Positions 30,365 through 40,500 of a DNA stretch of 64,000 nucleotides are shown here, one piece after another; position 1 is the first letter of the stretch, and each line of letters starts with the position of its first letter. The stretch is taken from NCBI RefSeq assembly GCF_033063295.1, contig NZ_JAWJZH010000001.1, forward strand, positions 558,001 to 622,000. Reading direction: 5' to 3'. Under the pieces are notes generated by a model. It ran no database searches, had not been told where the DNA came from, and saw only the letters and a program-made list of their open reading frames with translations. A program made the position numbers and the translations under genes. This DNA is from Nitrosomonas sp. Is35 (GTDB lineage Bacteria; Pseudomonadota; Gammaproteobacteria; Burkholderiales; Nitrosomonadaceae).

Positions 30365-31783
30365 ATGCGTTATATTTCTACCCGCGGCGGTATGCCGCCC
30401 AAAACTTTCTCTGAAATCCTGTTGAGCGGTCTGTCGCCGGACGGCGGACTGGCCATTCCGGAAACTTACCCCAGAATCACGGCAGCGGAACTGGCGGCTT
30501 GGCGGAATTTAAGTTATCCGGCGCTCGCGTTCGAGATCCTATCGCGCTTCGTCGACGACATTCCGGCGGACGATTTGCGCAGCATCATCCATCAAACTTA
30601 CACCGCCGAAGTGTTCGGTACCCCGGATATCACACCGCTGAAAACACTGGAACCGGGTCTGTATATTTTGGGATTGTCCAACGGGCCAACCCTGGCGTTC
30701 AAAGACATCGCGATGCAATTGCTCGGCAATTTGTTTCAATATCAATTGGCCAAAACCGGCGATGAATTGAACATTCTCGGCGCGACTTCGGGTGATACCG
30801 GTTCCAGCGCCGAATATGCGATGCGTGGCAAGCGCGGCATTCGCGTGTTCATGTTGTCGCCGCTCGGCAAAATGAGCCGCTTCCAAACCGCGCAAATGTT
30901 CTCGCTGCAAGACAAGAATATTTTCAACATCGCCATCCGCGGCGTGTTCGACGATTGCCAGGACATCGTCAAAGCGGTCAGCAACGATCATGCTTACAAG
31001 GAAGCGCACCGCATCGGCACGGTCAACTCGATCAACTGGGCGCGCATCGTCGCGCAAGTGGTGTACTACTTCAAAGGCTATTTCGCCGCGACCAAAAGCA
31101 ACGACGAGCAAGTATCGTTCGCCGTGCCGTCCGGCAATTTCGGCAACATCTGCGCCGGACATGTCGCCCGGATGATGGGATTGCCGATAAAACATTTGAT
31201 CTTGGCTACCAACGAAAACGACGTGCTCGATGAATTTTTCCGCACTGGTGTCTACCGTCCGCGTGCCACCATCGAAACCCAGCATACCAGCAGCCCGTCG
31301 ATGGATATTTCTAAAGCCTCCAACTTTGAGCGCTTTATCTTCGACCTGACCGGACGCAACGCGCAACAGGTCAGGGAATTGTGGTCAGCAGTTGATCAAG
31401 GCAAACCTTTCGATTTGTCGCAAACGCCGCTATTCGCCAAAATCCAGGACTACGGCTTCGTCTCCGGCAGCAGCAACCATGCCGCTCGAATTGCCACGAT
31501 ACGCGACATTTATCAACGCTATCAGGTGCTGGTCGACACGCACACCGCCGACGGCCTCAAAGTCGGCCAAGCACACCGCGAAACCGGCGTGCCGCTGATT
31601 TGCCTCGAAACCGCATTGCCGGCGAAATTCGCCGAAAGTATCCAGGAAGCCATTGGCCAAGAAACGGAACGGCCGGCCGGGTTCGAGAATCTGGAGAGCT
31701 TGCCGCAACGGTTTGTGGTTAAGGATGCGGATGCGCAGGCGGTGAAAGGTTATATTGATGCGCAGTGCAGAGTGGTTTTATAG
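30365..31783 (+). CDS. thrC: Threonine synthase
   Basis: A 472-residue PLP enzyme that converts O-phosphohomoserine to threonine. The start MRYISTRGG is the standard ThrC N-terminus; an open frame extends 29 codons further upstream but has no conserved features. The PLP lysine lies in GPTLAFKDIAMQ, and GATSGDTGSSAEYAM is the phosphate-binding loop. Together with hom it makes the threonine branch from aspartate. Confidence 0.96.
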   Translation: MRYISTRGGMPPKTFSEILLSGLSPDGGLAIPETYPRITAAELAAWRNLSYPALAFEILSRFVDDIPADDLRSIIHQTYTAEVFGTPDITPLKTLEPGLYILGLSNGPTLAFKDIAMQLLGNLFQYQLAKTGDELNILGATSGDTGSSAEYAMRGKRGIRVFMLSPLGKMSRFQTAQMFSLQDKNIFNIAIRGVFDDCQDIVKAVSNDHAYKEAHRIGTVNSINWARIVAQVVYYFKGYFAATKSNDEQVSFAVPSGNFGNICAGHVARMMGLPIKHLILATNENDVLDEFFRTGVYRPRATIETQHTSSPSMDISKASNFERFIFDLTGRNAQQVRELWSAVDQGKPFDLSQTPLFAKIQDYGFVSGSSNHAARIATIRDIYQRYQVLVDTHTADGLKVGQAHRETGVPLICLETALPAKFAESIQEAIGQETERPAGFENLESLPQRFVVKDADAQAVKGYIDAQCRVVL

Positions 31784-31881
31784 AGTGAAATTCCAATAGT
31801 TCTAAGCCGTGAATGGAACAGTTTTGTTGATAAGTTTTTATCTATTCGAAAGAAAGAATAAAAGTATCAACATGAGAGCTG

Positions 31882-32460
31882 ATGCTGTTGATTGTACAAG
31901 GAATCAAGGATCGAGTTTTGAATATTGGTGAAGAATTAGTAGCTTCATATTTGGAGCACATTAAAGGTTGCGATTTTATTCAGAAGAATCTTTACACTCC
32001 CGATGTTCAAGGTGAAATTGATGTTGTGGGAATTAATCTGAAAGAACGTAAGGTATATATTTGTGAGGTTGCTATTCACCTCGCGACAGGACTCAGGTAT
32101 GTAAAAGATAGGCGGCCAAATAATGCGCAGAAACTAACTGAGAAGTTTTCGCGCGATATTGAGTATGCCAATAAGTATTTTCCCCATTATGAGCGACATA
32201 TCATGTTATGGAGCCCAATAATTAAGGGCTCGAGAGAGAACTCAAAATACAGCCAAGAAAAGGATATTGCGAAAATTCGAGCAAATATTAAAGCTAAGTA
32301 TGGTTTTGATATCGAATTTGTCATTAACGAGAGATTTCTTGATTGTTTCAATGAGCTTCGTAAATTTGCAAGGACGAAAACTGAGGAACTGAAAAATCCC
32401 GTATTACGGTTGCTGCAAATAGAAGAATCACTGTTAAAACATGTGGGTGCGAAGGGATAA
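31882..32460 (+). CDS. Hypothetical protein with PD-(D/E)XK nuclease-like pattern
   Basis: A protein of 192 residues. The first 70 resemble the core of PD-(D/E)XK nucleases: acidic helix NIGEELVASYL (Glu17/18), then GEIDVVG with Asp47, and a strand VYICEVAIHL with Glu62. The lysine expected two residues after Glu62 is alanine, so it may be a degenerate or inactive member. The rest is charged and helical, without recognised motifs. Codon use is AT-richer than thrC upstream. The neighbour is a DUF2971 gene; both look like accessory cargo. Function is unknown. Confidence 0.6.
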   Translation: MLLIVQGIKDRVLNIGEELVASYLEHIKGCDFIQKNLYTPDVQGEIDVVGINLKERKVYICEVAIHLATGLRYVKDRRPNNAQKLTEKFSRDIEYANKYFPHYERHIMLWSPIIKGSRENSKYSQEKDIAKIRANIKAKYGFDIEFVINERFLDCFNELRKFARTKTEELKNPVLRLLQIEESLLKHVGAKG

Positions 32461-32543
32461 CGATTATGCAAGCTTGAATATCAGCAAAGTGAGGTGCAAT
32501 GCACTTTGTTTATCAATGCTTGCTGGTTGCAGGTAATTTGCTC

Positions 32544-33263
32544 ATGATTATTTATCACTTTACTTCCTCCGAATTCGCCCTAAGAGCCCTGCGTGACCGC
32601 CGGTTGAAAATTGCACGCATCAATGAACTGAGCGATCCGTTTCAATTGTGTGCTGCCGATTTTTCCGGTAGCGATACACAGCCCAAGCTGGAAGCCTTCA
32701 GAAATCAAATGAATGAGGGCTACGGCGTCATTTGTCTTACAGAACACTATCGAGATCCCGTGCTATGGAGTCATTATGCCGATGGTCATCGCGGTGTTGC
32801 GTTGGTATTTGAAATTCCGGATGATATGGCGATCCGCGTCAGTTATCAACCGGAGCACGTCAAGCTGGATGTCGACGCTGCATGGCAGCGCGGCGGTTTT
32901 ACCGAATCCGATTTAACCCAATTAATCTCGATCAAATTCTCAAGCTGGCAGTATGAAAGCGAGGTGCGAATGATGTGCCGCCTGAACGATCATTTCTGCC
33001 AGATCGATTCAAAGGGAATAAAAGTCTATTTTGAGTCATTAAGTCTGGAGTCTTACGGTGTGGATGCGTTGAAGCTGATCGGCTTGATCCGCGGCGTCCG
33101 CTGTGATTTGAAACCTGCGGATATCGCGAGCGAATTGCTGGCGGTCGATACCTTGCCGGTTCAGGATGCCCGATTGGATGTGTCGTCCTTTCAAATCGTT
33201 GCCGGTGAAACTTACCCGGTCAATGGCGTGCGGTCATTTTCTGCTTGCTGCTTTAGGGTTTGA
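32544..33263 (+). CDS. DUF2971 domain protein
   Basis: About 239 residues starting MIIYHFTSSEFALRALRD. The pattern YHFTS, then RINELSDPFQL, then WSHYADGHRGVALVFEI matches the DUF2971 family, whose function is not established. A frame 15 codons longer exists, but ATG 32544 gives the conserved start and I use it. The gene lies between the nuclease-like gene and an IS256-type element. DUF2971 genes occur in variable, sometimes defence-related regions; nothing here shows the role directly. Confidence 0.75.
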   Translation: MIIYHFTSSEFALRALRDRRLKIARINELSDPFQLCAADFSGSDTQPKLEAFRNQMNEGYGVICLTEHYRDPVLWSHYADGHRGVALVFEIPDDMAIRVSYQPEHVKLDVDAAWQRGGFTESDLTQLISIKFSSWQYESEVRMMCRLNDHFCQIDSKGIKVYFESLSLESYGVDALKLIGLIRGVRCDLKPADIASELLAVDTLPVQDARLDVSSFQIVAGETYPVNGVRSFSACCFRV

Positions 33264-33388
33264 TGGCAGATTGAAAAGATTACTCGGAAAGATAAAAGGT
33301 TATTCGGAAGGAAGCTAGAGGAAAAGCCGAGGAGGTTTCTAATTTTTCTGGTTTCGATGAAGTTTCGAAAAAATATTCTAACTTACTG

Positions 33389-34716
33389 GAGGTGTAAATA
33401 ATTTTGTGTAAATGGTCATATTGCAGGAAACTGTTTATATATTTTTGGAGCAAAAATGACCACACCCAAACCCCTGCCAGCCGGCTTAATTGATAGCCTG
33501 CTGGCCGATTACAAAAAGCCAGAAGATTTAATCGGTGAGCATGGTCTTCTCAAGCAACTCACCAAAGCGTTGGTTGAACGTGCCTTGCAAGCAGAAATGG
33601 CCGATCATCTTGGTCACGATAAGCACGAAACGGTAGTCAATGCCACTGGCAATACCAGAAATGGTAAAAGCCGTAAGACCCTGAAAGGTGAATTCGGTGA
33701 GTTACCCATCGAGATCCCCCGTGACCGTGAGGGCAGCTTCGAGCCTCTGATCATTTCCAAGCATCAGACCCGCTGGGCGGGCTTTGATGACAAGATCCTC
33801 TCGCTGTATGCCCGTGGCATGACAGTGCGTGAAATCCAACAGCACCTCACTGAAATGTATGGCACAGAAGTATCGCCTACGCTCATTTCTACGGTCACTG
33901 ATGGCGTAATGGATGAAGTGAAGCAGTGGCAATCCCGGCCTCTCGATGCGGTGTATCCTGTGATCTATCTCGATTGTATCCATGCCAAAGTTCGTGACGC
34001 TGGTAGCGTTCGTACCAAAGCGATTTACCTGGCGATCGGCATTAACATGGAGGGCCATAAAGAAATACTGGGCTTATGGATTGCTCAGACCGAGGGTGCC
34101 AAGTTCTGGCTCAGCGTTGTCACTGAACTCAAAAATCGTGGCGTGCAAGATATCTTTATCGCCTGTGTCGATGGCTTAAAGGGCTTTCCCGAAGCGATTG
34201 AAACCATCTATCCACATGCCATTGTACAACTCTGTATCGTGCACATGGTTCGTAATAGTCTCAACTACGTCGGCTGGAATAAACGCAAGGAAGTAGCTGC
34301 TGATTTACGTTTGGTCTACAGCGCCGCCACGATTGATGAGGCTGAACACGCGTTAGCCGACTTTGAAGATAAATGGAACTATGCTTATCCACCGATCGCC
34401 CGATCTTGGCGCAATAACTGGCAACGCATCATTCCATTCTTCGACTACCCGCCTGAGATACGGCGCATTATTTACACCACCAATGCGATTGAGTCAGTCA
34501 ATATGAGCCTACGCAAAGTCAGCAAAAACCGTGGATCGTTTCCCAACGATGAAGCTGTGATCAAATTGTTCTATTTGGCTCTCAGCAATATCGCCAAAAA
34601 ATGGTCTATGCCACTAAGAGATTGGAAACCGGCACTAAACAGGTTTACTATTCAATTTAACGAAAGAATGCCTCGGCATTATTAACCGCCGTTTACACAA
34701 AATCTAGGACACCCCC
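33389..34716 (+). mobile_element. IS256-family insertion sequence, copy 1
   Basis: A 1,328-base element identical in transposase to the inverted copy at 51751-53078. The ends are imperfect inverted repeats: left GAGGTGTAAATAATTTTGTG and right, read on the other strand, GGGGGTGTCCTAGATTTTGT. Boundaries come from comparing the flanks of the two copies. No target duplication is visible: the right end abuts a truncated IS481-type copy, so the flank was rearranged after insertion. Confidence 0.85.
33456..34685 (+). CDS. IS256-family transposase, copy 1
   Basis: A full-length 409-residue mutator-type transposase. It begins MTTPKPLPAGLIDSLLADYK and contains the family signature around HMVRNSLNYV together with the downstream TTNAIESVNMSLRK segment. 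DDE acidic residues are likely Asp in YLDCIHAKVR, Asp in CVDGLKGFPEAI and Glu in NAIESVN. GGAG precedes the start by a few bases. It appears intact and identical in protein to the second copy, suggesting recent transposition. Confidence 0.95.
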   Translation: MTTPKPLPAGLIDSLLADYKKPEDLIGEHGLLKQLTKALVERALQAEMADHLGHDKHETVVNATGNTRNGKSRKTLKGEFGELPIEIPRDREGSFEPLIISKHQTRWAGFDDKILSLYARGMTVREIQQHLTEMYGTEVSPTLISTVTDGVMDEVKQWQSRPLDAVYPVIYLDCIHAKVRDAGSVRTKAIYLAIGINMEGHKEILGLWIAQTEGAKFWLSVVTELKNRGVQDIFIACVDGLKGFPEAIETIYPHAIVQLCIVHMVRNSLNYVGWNKRKEVAADLRLVYSAATIDEAEHALADFEDKWNYAYPPIARSWRNNWQRIIPFFDYPPEIRRIIYTTNAIESVNMSLRKVSKNRGSFPNDEAVIKLFYLALSNIAKKWSMPLRDWKPALNRFTIQFNERMPRHY

Positions 34717-35160
34717 CCCTGGAAAAATCATCGATGGCCACAAACAGGTACTCGCGAGGTTCATTGGCGGATTGCCCTTTCAACAAGGAAAGCCGCTTGG
34801 TATCAAAGTGAACAAGCTCGCCTGGGTAAGACTTGTTATAGCGTTTGGCTTCACGCTTGAGCCGTTCCTGGATGGCTTGTTCGACCTTAGCCAGGCGCTT
34901 AAGACCGTATTGCAACGTCTTGAACCGCTGATTGGTACTGTCACGCGGCGTAAATTCCTGCAGTCTCGCGCGTTTCAGTACATCATAAATCGTTGGCCGG
35001 CTGACATGAAAGCGTTCCGCCAAATGCGCCACCTTCCACAGCCGGGTTTGATAAAGCCGCCAGATTTCCTGACGATCTAATAAAGTTAATCGGGTGCGTT
35101 TGTGTATGTTCATCTACAGTATTCTCCCAAATACTGTAAACAACGCTAGTAATTCTTACA
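34717..35160 (-). pseudogene. Truncated IS481-family element (C-terminal half missing)
   Basis: The minus strand encodes the first 130 residues of the IS481-type transposase (start [18 protein letters not shown] at 35113) and then runs directly into the IS256 end after IDDFSR. The outer inverted repeat survives at 35134-35160 (ends TTCTTACA). The rest of the element, including two of the three catalytic acids, is absent from the other side of the IS256 copy, so there was a deletion. It cannot transpose by itself. Confidence 0.92.
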
Positions 35161-35169
35161 GCTAATTTA

Positions 35170-35973
35170 GGGCCTGTTAACGCTATTTGATATAATTTGG
35201 TGATGGAAATCACCGAAACTCAATATCAACAGATCGAGCACTGCCTGCCGCGTCAGCGTGGCAACGTCAGCCATTCCAATCTGCAAGTTCTCAATGCCAT
35301 TCTTTACGTTGCCGAGCATGGCTGCAAGTGGCGAGGACTGCCCAAGCGATTCGGCAACTGGCATACCATCTATACCCGCATGAATCGCTGGGCAAAGAGT
35401 GGTGTACTGAGCCATGTATTTGGGCAACTTCAGCATCAGCAAATCATCCGTATCCGTATTGAAACTGTTTCGCTGGACAGCACCAGCATCAAAGTCCATC
35501 CCGACGGTACGGGTGCGTTAAAAAAAACGGCCCCCAATCCATCGGAAAATCTCGAGGTGGATGGACCACCAAAATTCATCTGGTTGCCGCAGATTCCAGA
35601 ACAACCATAGGCTTTGCCCTCTCGCCCGGTCACGCCCACGATGCGCCAGAGGGCAGGCAGCTTTTGCTTTCCCTCGGTCCCGTCAATACGCCCACCTACC
35701 TGCTGATGGATCGTGCTTATGAGGGCGACCAAACCCGGCAACTGGCACTAGATTTGGGTTACATCCCGGTTGTTCCGCCCAAAGCAAATCGCTTGTCACC
35801 CTGGGAATACAACCGTGCCATGTACAAAAAACGCAACGAGATCGAACGATTGTTCAGAAGGCTCAAGGGATTTCGCCGCATCTTCTCCAGGTTCGATAAG
35901 CTCGATGTCGTCTTCATCTCCTTTATCCATTTCGCTCTCATCGTCGAAGCAATCAGATTGTGTTAACAGGCCC
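35170..35973 (+). mobile_element. IS5-family insertion sequence, copy 1
   Basis: An 804-base element with perfect 12-base inverted ends GGGCCTGTTAAC / GTTAACAGGCCC, flanked by the dinucleotide TA on both sides as target duplication. A nearly identical copy in the same orientation lies at 36709-37512. Known differences are single bases, for example TAG versus TAA at the end of the first frame. Confidence 0.93.
35203..35966 (+). CDS. IS5-family transposase (two frames, -1 frameshift), copy 1
   Basis: Frame A starts MEITETQYQQIEHCLP and stops at 35610. Frame B, in -1 relation, carries the rest of the DDE domain (SRGGWTTKIHLVAADS, LLMDRAYEGD, then KKRNEIERLFRRLKGFRRI). Eight consecutive A at 35520-35527 lie just where the frames must join: sliding back one base reads LKKNGPQS instead of LKKTAPNP and continues into the catalytic part. 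This is the pattern of programmed frameshifting in this IS5 subgroup. Both copies preserve it, so it is not decay. Confidence 0.88.
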
Positions 35974-36291
35974 TAATTAAGTTTTCTTGGAAATTGGGTT
36001 TTGTAAAGGTCTCGCATTATGTGCAGACTCGGTTTGCTATATCTCTCGCCGATTCATCACTCAGAGCCAATCTTGGGTAGTTAATCAAGAAATGGGTGGT
36101 AATCGGGCTGTTATTTATAGTATTAGTTTGAAGAATTGACAATAAAATTCCGATTTTTAAAGAGATAATATAGTTATCTTTCAAGTTTTTGCAATGTAAT
36201 AATGATCGCACTGTTTTCACCAGTGCATAGGGTGCGACTGCAGTTTCTTTAGCTTTAGCCAAAGCCAATCAACCAGTGTTGGGAGGTAGTA
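35974..36291. other. AT-rich intergenic stretch upstream of the RHS gene
   Basis: No coding sequence that I trust. A short palindrome GCACTG/CAGTGC lies at about 36209-36227. TTGACA occurs at 36136-36141 but with no -10 at acceptable distance. GGGAGGT just before 36292 is a good ribosome-binding site for the RHS gene. The promoter of that gene should be here but is not clear. Confidence 0.5.
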
Positions 36292-36708
36292 ATGACAGGG
36301 AATTTTATTGGCAACAAAAGGAAAAATATACCTAATTTATTAACAACCTTTGCTCTAATACTTATATCTTTAGGATTCCAATCTTTCTCAGTTAAAGCTG
36401 AAATAATTTCTTATCCTGCAAAGCTTGTTGGTTGCATGCTCGGAGGAACTCCTTTTGCCTCTATTAAATCTACATGTCCTATCACAATTGCAACATATTA
36501 CAACGCAACATCTGTTTCTTGTTCTCAGGAGATAATATATGCACAACAGAATGTTACGTGCACAGTATCTGGTCTCAACCTTGGTATACCTTGGACTTTT
36601 ACTGCTACACAAGCGATGTGGCCATGGTATGTCTGTTCTTATGGTGGAATGCCAGTTGCTGGAGTAGCGGCGTACAATTGTGAACAGAATACTGCGAATA
36701 TCAATCTA
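36292..36708 (+). pseudogene. N-terminal part of secreted RHS/YD-repeat protein, cut by IS5 copy 2
   Basis: 139 codons from ATG 36292 to the insertion point. A Sec-type signal peptide (hydrophobic about residues 15-35, then VKAEIIS) shows that the protein is exported. The following 100 residues are Cys- and aromatic-rich (CPITIATYYNATSVSC, WPWYVCSYGG) and not recognised. The frame then reads into the IS and stops at 36729. Joined to base 37515, after removal of the IS and one TA, the frame continues without a stop for another 1,330 codons, so this is the head of the downstream RHS gene. Confidence 0.88.
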
Positions 36709-37512
36709 GGGCCTGTTAACGCTATTTGATATAATTTGGTGATGGAAATCACCGAAACTCAATATCAACAGATCGAGCACTGCCTGCCGCGTCAGCGTGG
36801 CAACGTCAGCCATTCCAATCTGCAAGTTCTCAATGCCATTCTTTACGTTGCCGAGCATGGCTGCAAGTGGCGAGGACTGCCCAAGCGATTCGGCAACTGG
36901 CATACCATCTATACCCGCATGAATCGCTGGGCAAAGAGTGGTGTACTGAGCCATGTATTTGGGCAACTTCAGCATCAGCAAATCATCCGTATCCGTATTG
37001 AAACTGTTTCGCTGGACAGCACCAGCATCAAAGTCCATCCCGACGGTACGGGTGCGTTAAAAAAAACGGCCCCCAATCCATCGGAAAATCTCGAGGTGGA
37101 TGGACCACCAAAATTCATCTGGTTGCCGCAGATTCCAGAACAACCATAAGCTTTGCCCTCTCGCCCGGTCACGCCCACGATGCGCCAGAGGGCAGGCAGC
37201 TTTTGCTTTCCCTCGGTCCCGTCAATACGCCCACCTACCTGCTGATGGATCGTGCTTATGAGGGCGACCAAACCCGGCAACTGGCACTAGATTTGGGTTA
37301 CATCCCGGTTGTTCCGCCCAAAGCAAATCGCTTGTCACCCTGGGAATACAACCGTGCCATGTACAAAAAACGCAACGAGATCGAACGATTGTTCAGAAGG
37401 CTCAAGGGATTTCGCCGCATCTTCTCCAGGTTCGATAAGCTCGATGTCGTCTTCATCTCCTTTATCCACTTCGCTCTCATCGTCGAAGCAATCAGATTGT
37501 GTTAACAGGCCC
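36709..37512 (+). mobile_element. IS5-family insertion sequence, copy 2, inside the RHS gene
   Basis: 804 bases with ends GGGCCTGTTAAC / GTTAACAGGCCC and a TA target duplication (36707-36708 and 37513-37514). It is almost identical to copy 1 at 35170, in direct orientation, about 735 bases away. The transposase genes are in the same direction as the interrupted RHS gene. Confidence 0.95.
36742..37505 (+). CDS. IS5-family transposase (two frames, -1 frameshift), copy 2
   Basis: Same two-frame structure as copy 1. Frame A begins MEITETQYQQ and ends at 37149 with TAA (TAG in copy 1). The A8 slippery run is at 37059-37066. Frame B continues to 37505 with the C-terminal KKRNEIERLFRRLKG. Both frames are open, so the element is probably still active or was until recently. 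Confidence 0.88.
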
Positions 37513-37514
37513 TA

Positions 37515-40500
37515 ATAAAAAATCTTGGTTATGATTCAAATAGCTGCCCGCTTTATGCGGGTAATCCTATACATACTCGAACCGGCAATAAGTATGTATT
37601 TGAATCCGATTATGACTCCCAATTACTTAAATTCACACGTTATTACAACAGTGCACAAAATACACTTGATCGTCATATTGGTATACAGTGGCGGCATAGC
37701 TATAATTCTCAACTCGTATTTAACCAAACAACTAATTCGATACCTATAGCCTTTGCAGAACGTCCTGATGGCAAAACAGTATTTTTTAGGTTCATCGGTG
37801 GTCAGTGGATAAGCGATAACGATATTACAGATCGATTATTAGAAATTCCCGGCAGCGGCTGGCAATTTATTACAGTCGATGACTTGATTGAAGCCTATGA
37901 CACATCTGGAAGATTGCTATCGATTACGAACCACAACGGTCGTACCCAAACGTTGTTCTACGACGCCAACGGCCGCCTAACCACAGTAACTGACAACACC
38001 GGTCGCGTACTCAGTTTCACTTACGATGGTTCCAGCCGCATCAAAACAATGACCGATCCGGCTGGCGGTATTTTTCAGTACGCTTATGATTCCGTCGGCA
38101 ACCTGACTTCAGTCATCTACCCCGACGGCAAAGTTCGCCGCTATCACTACAATGAACCGGCGTATACCAGTGGCGCGAATCTACCGAATGCGCTGACCGG
38201 CATCACCGATGAAAATGGCGTGCGTTTCGCCACTTATACCTACGACACTCAAGGCCGCGCAGTGGTGACCGAGCATGCGGGTGGAGTGGAGCGCTATGTG
38301 CTCGGCTATAGCACCGACGGCAGCCACACACTCGTGACCGATCCGCTGGGCAGTCAATATACGCACAATTTCCAAACGATTCTTGGCGTGGCCAGAAGCA
38401 CCGGTCAATCGCAACCGGCGGGTTCGGGTTGTAGTGCTGCTTCTAGCCACATCAGCTACGATGCCAACGGCAATGCGATCAGCCGTGCGGACTTCAATGG
38501 CAATAAGACATGCTATGCCTACGACCTAAACAGAAATCTGGAGATCGCACGGGTTGAAGGCGTGAGCAGTGCCAGCAACTGCCCGGGCGATTTACTGGGT
38601 TATACATCCGCAGCCAGCAGCAGCGAACGCAAGATTCTCACCGAGTGGCATGTCAACTATCGCTTGCCGCTCAAAATCACCGAGGCTGGGCGCGAAACCA
38701 GCTTTGTTTACGACATGTACGGCAATGTCACGCAACATCAAATCAAAGACACTGCAACCAATACGACGCGCACTTCGAGTACCAGCTATAGTTATCACCC
38801 CAGCATTCCCGGCGTGATCCTGCAAAAAGTCGAAGATGGCCCACGCACCGATGTCGCTGATATCACCACCACAGACTATTACCTGCCGGATGCTGCCTGC
38901 AGCGGCAGTCACTTCGGTTGTCGCGGGCAGATTGTCAGCATCGCCAATGCGCTCGGTCACGTCACGCAAATTACACGTTACAGCCCTCACGGTCAGCCGG
39001 AAGAAATCATCGATCCGAACGGCTTGATCACGGTATTGACTTACGACGCTCGCCAGCGATTGCTAACCCGCGCGATTGGGACGGAAACTTCCGTCTACCA
39101 ATACGACGGTGCTGGACAGCTCAAGAAAATCACCTTCCCCGACGGCAGTTTCATCAGTTATAGCTACGATGCCGCGCATCGTTTGACTGGTATTACCGAT
39201 AACGCGGGTAACCGCATTCAATACACGCTCGATGCAATGGGCAACCGCACTAACGAAGAGCTGTTCGATCCGCTCAATAACCTGACCAGAACCCAGCAAC
39301 GCGAATTCGATGCGCTAAGCCGACTGTGGAAAGACATTGGCGCGCAAAGTCAGATCACGCAATACCAATACGATGCGCAAGGTAACCTCAAGCAAATCGC
39401 TAACCCGCTGCAGCACGCGGTCAATTTCCAGTTCGATGCGCTCAACCGTTTGACGGAAACCACCGATCCGGCCAGCGGCTTGACCCGGCAAATGCACGAT
39501 GCGCTGGACCGGATCACCCAGGTAGCCGATCCGCGCGATATCGCCACAACTTATAGCTACAACGGTTTTGGCGAAGTGACGCAAGAAATCTCCGCCGATC
39601 GCGGCACTACGACCTACACCTATGACAGTGCCGGTAATCTCAAAACCGTGCTCGACGCGCGGGGTGTCAAACATACGTATACCTGGGATTCCTTAAACCG
39701 CCCGACCAAACGCAACCATGCCACAATACCCGGTGTGCCTGGGGCAATTGCGCTGATCTGGAGTTACGATGCAGGCGCCAATGGTGTTGGCCGATTAACC
39801 GGCATGACCGATGAATCTGGTTCCACTGGCTTCAGCTACGATCAGCATGGCCGTTTACTCACAAAAATACAAACCGCCAAGATTGCAAGCGGCACAGGTA
39901 ACACCATCAATTACATTCACACACTGGGTTACCAATACGACAGCTTTGGCCGCTTAAACCAGACCACGTATCCATCTGGCACGCAGATCACCACCAGCTA
40001 TGGTGCCGACGGACGTCCGAACGAGATCCGTATCAATGGCAATGTGCTATTGAATAACATCACTTATCATCCCTTCGGCGAACCGAAGAGCTGGGTATGG
40101 GGAAATGGCCAAGCGTATACGCGCAGCTTTGACTTAGATGGACGGCTCAGCACCCATCCGGTTGGCAACGACACTCGCACGCTGACCTACGATCCTGCCA
40201 GCCGCATCACGCAGACAACTGATACCAATCCGCTTTACAACCGTAGCTACGATTACGACGCGCTCGACCGCTTGGTCAGCCAGTCGGACAATAACGGCTT
40301 CAAGCTGTGGGGGTATGACGCCAACAGCAACCGTACCCAAGCGCAGTTCGGCGGCACGGTTTATCCCTACGTCATCGCTGGAACCAGCAACCGCCTGACA
40401 AACGTGGTCGGACCGGTTGCGAGGAACTATACCTACAACGCTGCCGGTTATCCGTTGAGCGATGGTATCGCCACCTTCACCTGGAACGCCGCCGGAAAAC

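Noticed and set aside
33305..33391. Short frame reading KEARGKAEEVSNFSGFDEV just left of IS256 copy 1
   Set aside because: No start codon and a stop just upstream; too short to support as a gene or a clear remnant.
36017..36268. 83-codon frame on the minus strand upstream of the RHS gene
   Set aside because: No ribosome-binding site, low-complexity composition, and it lies where the RHS promoter should be.
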